Assembly (NCBI GenBank): GCA_003241055.1
Contig: QFOD01000002.1
Location: 1 to 64,000, forward strand
Direction: 5' to 3'
Length of the DNA: 64,000 bases
Source: Roseateles depolymerans
Lineage (GTDB): Bacteria > Pseudomonadota > Gammaproteobacteria > Burkholderiales > Burkholderiaceae_C
A model generated the notes under the pieces. That model was not told the origin of the DNA and made no database searches. It saw only the letters and a list, made by a program, of their open reading frames with translations. The position numbers and the translations under genes are program-made. This document shows, piece by piece, positions 63,868-64,000 of this stretch; within the stretch, counting starts at the first letter, position 1, and each line of letters opens with the position of its first letter.

Positions 63868-64000
63868 TTACTGCAGCAGCGACATCACCAGACCCGACAG
63901 GCTGTTGCTCTGCTTGAGCATCGAGTTCGAAGCCTGCATCAGCATCTGCTTGGTCGTCATGTTGGAGGACTCCGTCGCGTAGTCCGTGTCCATGATGCGG
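63868..64000 (-). CDS. fliC: Flagellin (C-terminal end only)
   Basis: 44 codons of the C-terminal core helix are present (RIMDTDYATESSNMTTKQ, MLMQASNSMLKQSNSLSGL, ending VMSLLQ), the signature of bacterial flagellins. The gene continues beyond the right edge, so length and glycosylation-prone surface domain are unseen. It is followed by an intrinsic terminator and then by the TPR-OGT gene. Confidence 0.92.
   Translation of the reverse strand, partial: RIMDTDYATESSNMTTKQMLMQASNSMLKQSNSLSGLVMSLLQ

Overview
The window is GC-rich chromosomal DNA from a betaproteobacterium, most likely a member of the Burkholderiales near the Leptothrix/Rubrivivax/Roseateles group. This rests on the alanine/lysine-rich histone-H1-like protein, the pilR-pilS-PP0621-ypjD-ffh gene order, the FisR/persulfide dioxygenase pair, and codon and base composition. 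No insertion sequence, transposase, integrase, rRNA or CRISPR array was seen. Left part (1-21.8 kb), housekeeping and respiration: a truncated H1-like gene; class Ia ribonucleotide reductase nrdA-nrdB with a clear pair of NrdR boxes around a sigma70-type promoter; an overlapping four-gene unit ypjD-PP0621-pilS-pilR; ffh and ftsY (signal recognition particle GTPase and its receptor) facing each other across a hairpin-rich repeat-like spacer; an elongator-type tRNA-Met(CAU) with its own promoter and terminator; a type II NADH dehydrogenase; a sulfane-sulfur module (persulfide dioxygenase plus a small DUF2892 membrane protein, divergent from a FisR-like sigma54 activator that keeps the three sensor cysteines); a cytochrome bd operon cydP-cydA-cydB-cydX-ybgE; a two-gene YeeE/YedE transporter; and a periplasmic solute-binding-like protein. 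Middle part (21.8-54.4 kb), an almost complete flagellar locus: flgBCDEFGHIJKL on the minus strand with flgA divergent; a long minus-strand series fliE-F-G-H-I-J, fliD-S-T-K-L, fliA-motA-motB, flgM-flgN and a separate glucosaminidase; and a plus-strand series fliM-N-P-Q-R-flhB-flhA. Gene content and local order match the lateral (Laf / Flag-2) type of flagellar system rather than a primary polar one. fliD-S-T-K-L-fliA-motA-motB corresponds to lafB-C-D-E-F-S-T-U, and fliM..flhA is divergent from fliE as in Flag-2. The lafK regulator is absent, and a 0.9 kb apparently non-coding gap lies where it would sit. FlgJ is split into a rod-cap gene and a distant peptidoglycan hydrolase gene. FliM is short and lacks the N-terminal CheY-binding motif. 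FlhB carries NPEH in place of NPTH. Right part (54.4-64 kb), a sugar and glycosyltransfer island ending at the flagellin gene: three plus-strand genes (a sugar-nucleotide SDR, a left-handed beta-helix acyltransferase, a GT2 glycosyltransferase) converge on a six-gene overlapping minus-strand operon (a TPR-OGT/SPINDLY-type protein glycosyltransferase, glucose-1-phosphate cytidylyltransferase, an RfbC-like epimerase, a NovU-like C-methyltransferase, a DegT aminotransferase, a PglD-like acetyltransferase). The 3' end of fliC, with its terminator, lies directly upstream of that operon. The simplest reading is flagellin O-glycosylation with a modified, possibly C-methylated and N-acylated, deoxy-sugar. 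The filament protein, its glycosyltransferase and much of the nucleotide-sugar pathway are therefore next to the flagellar machine they would serve.
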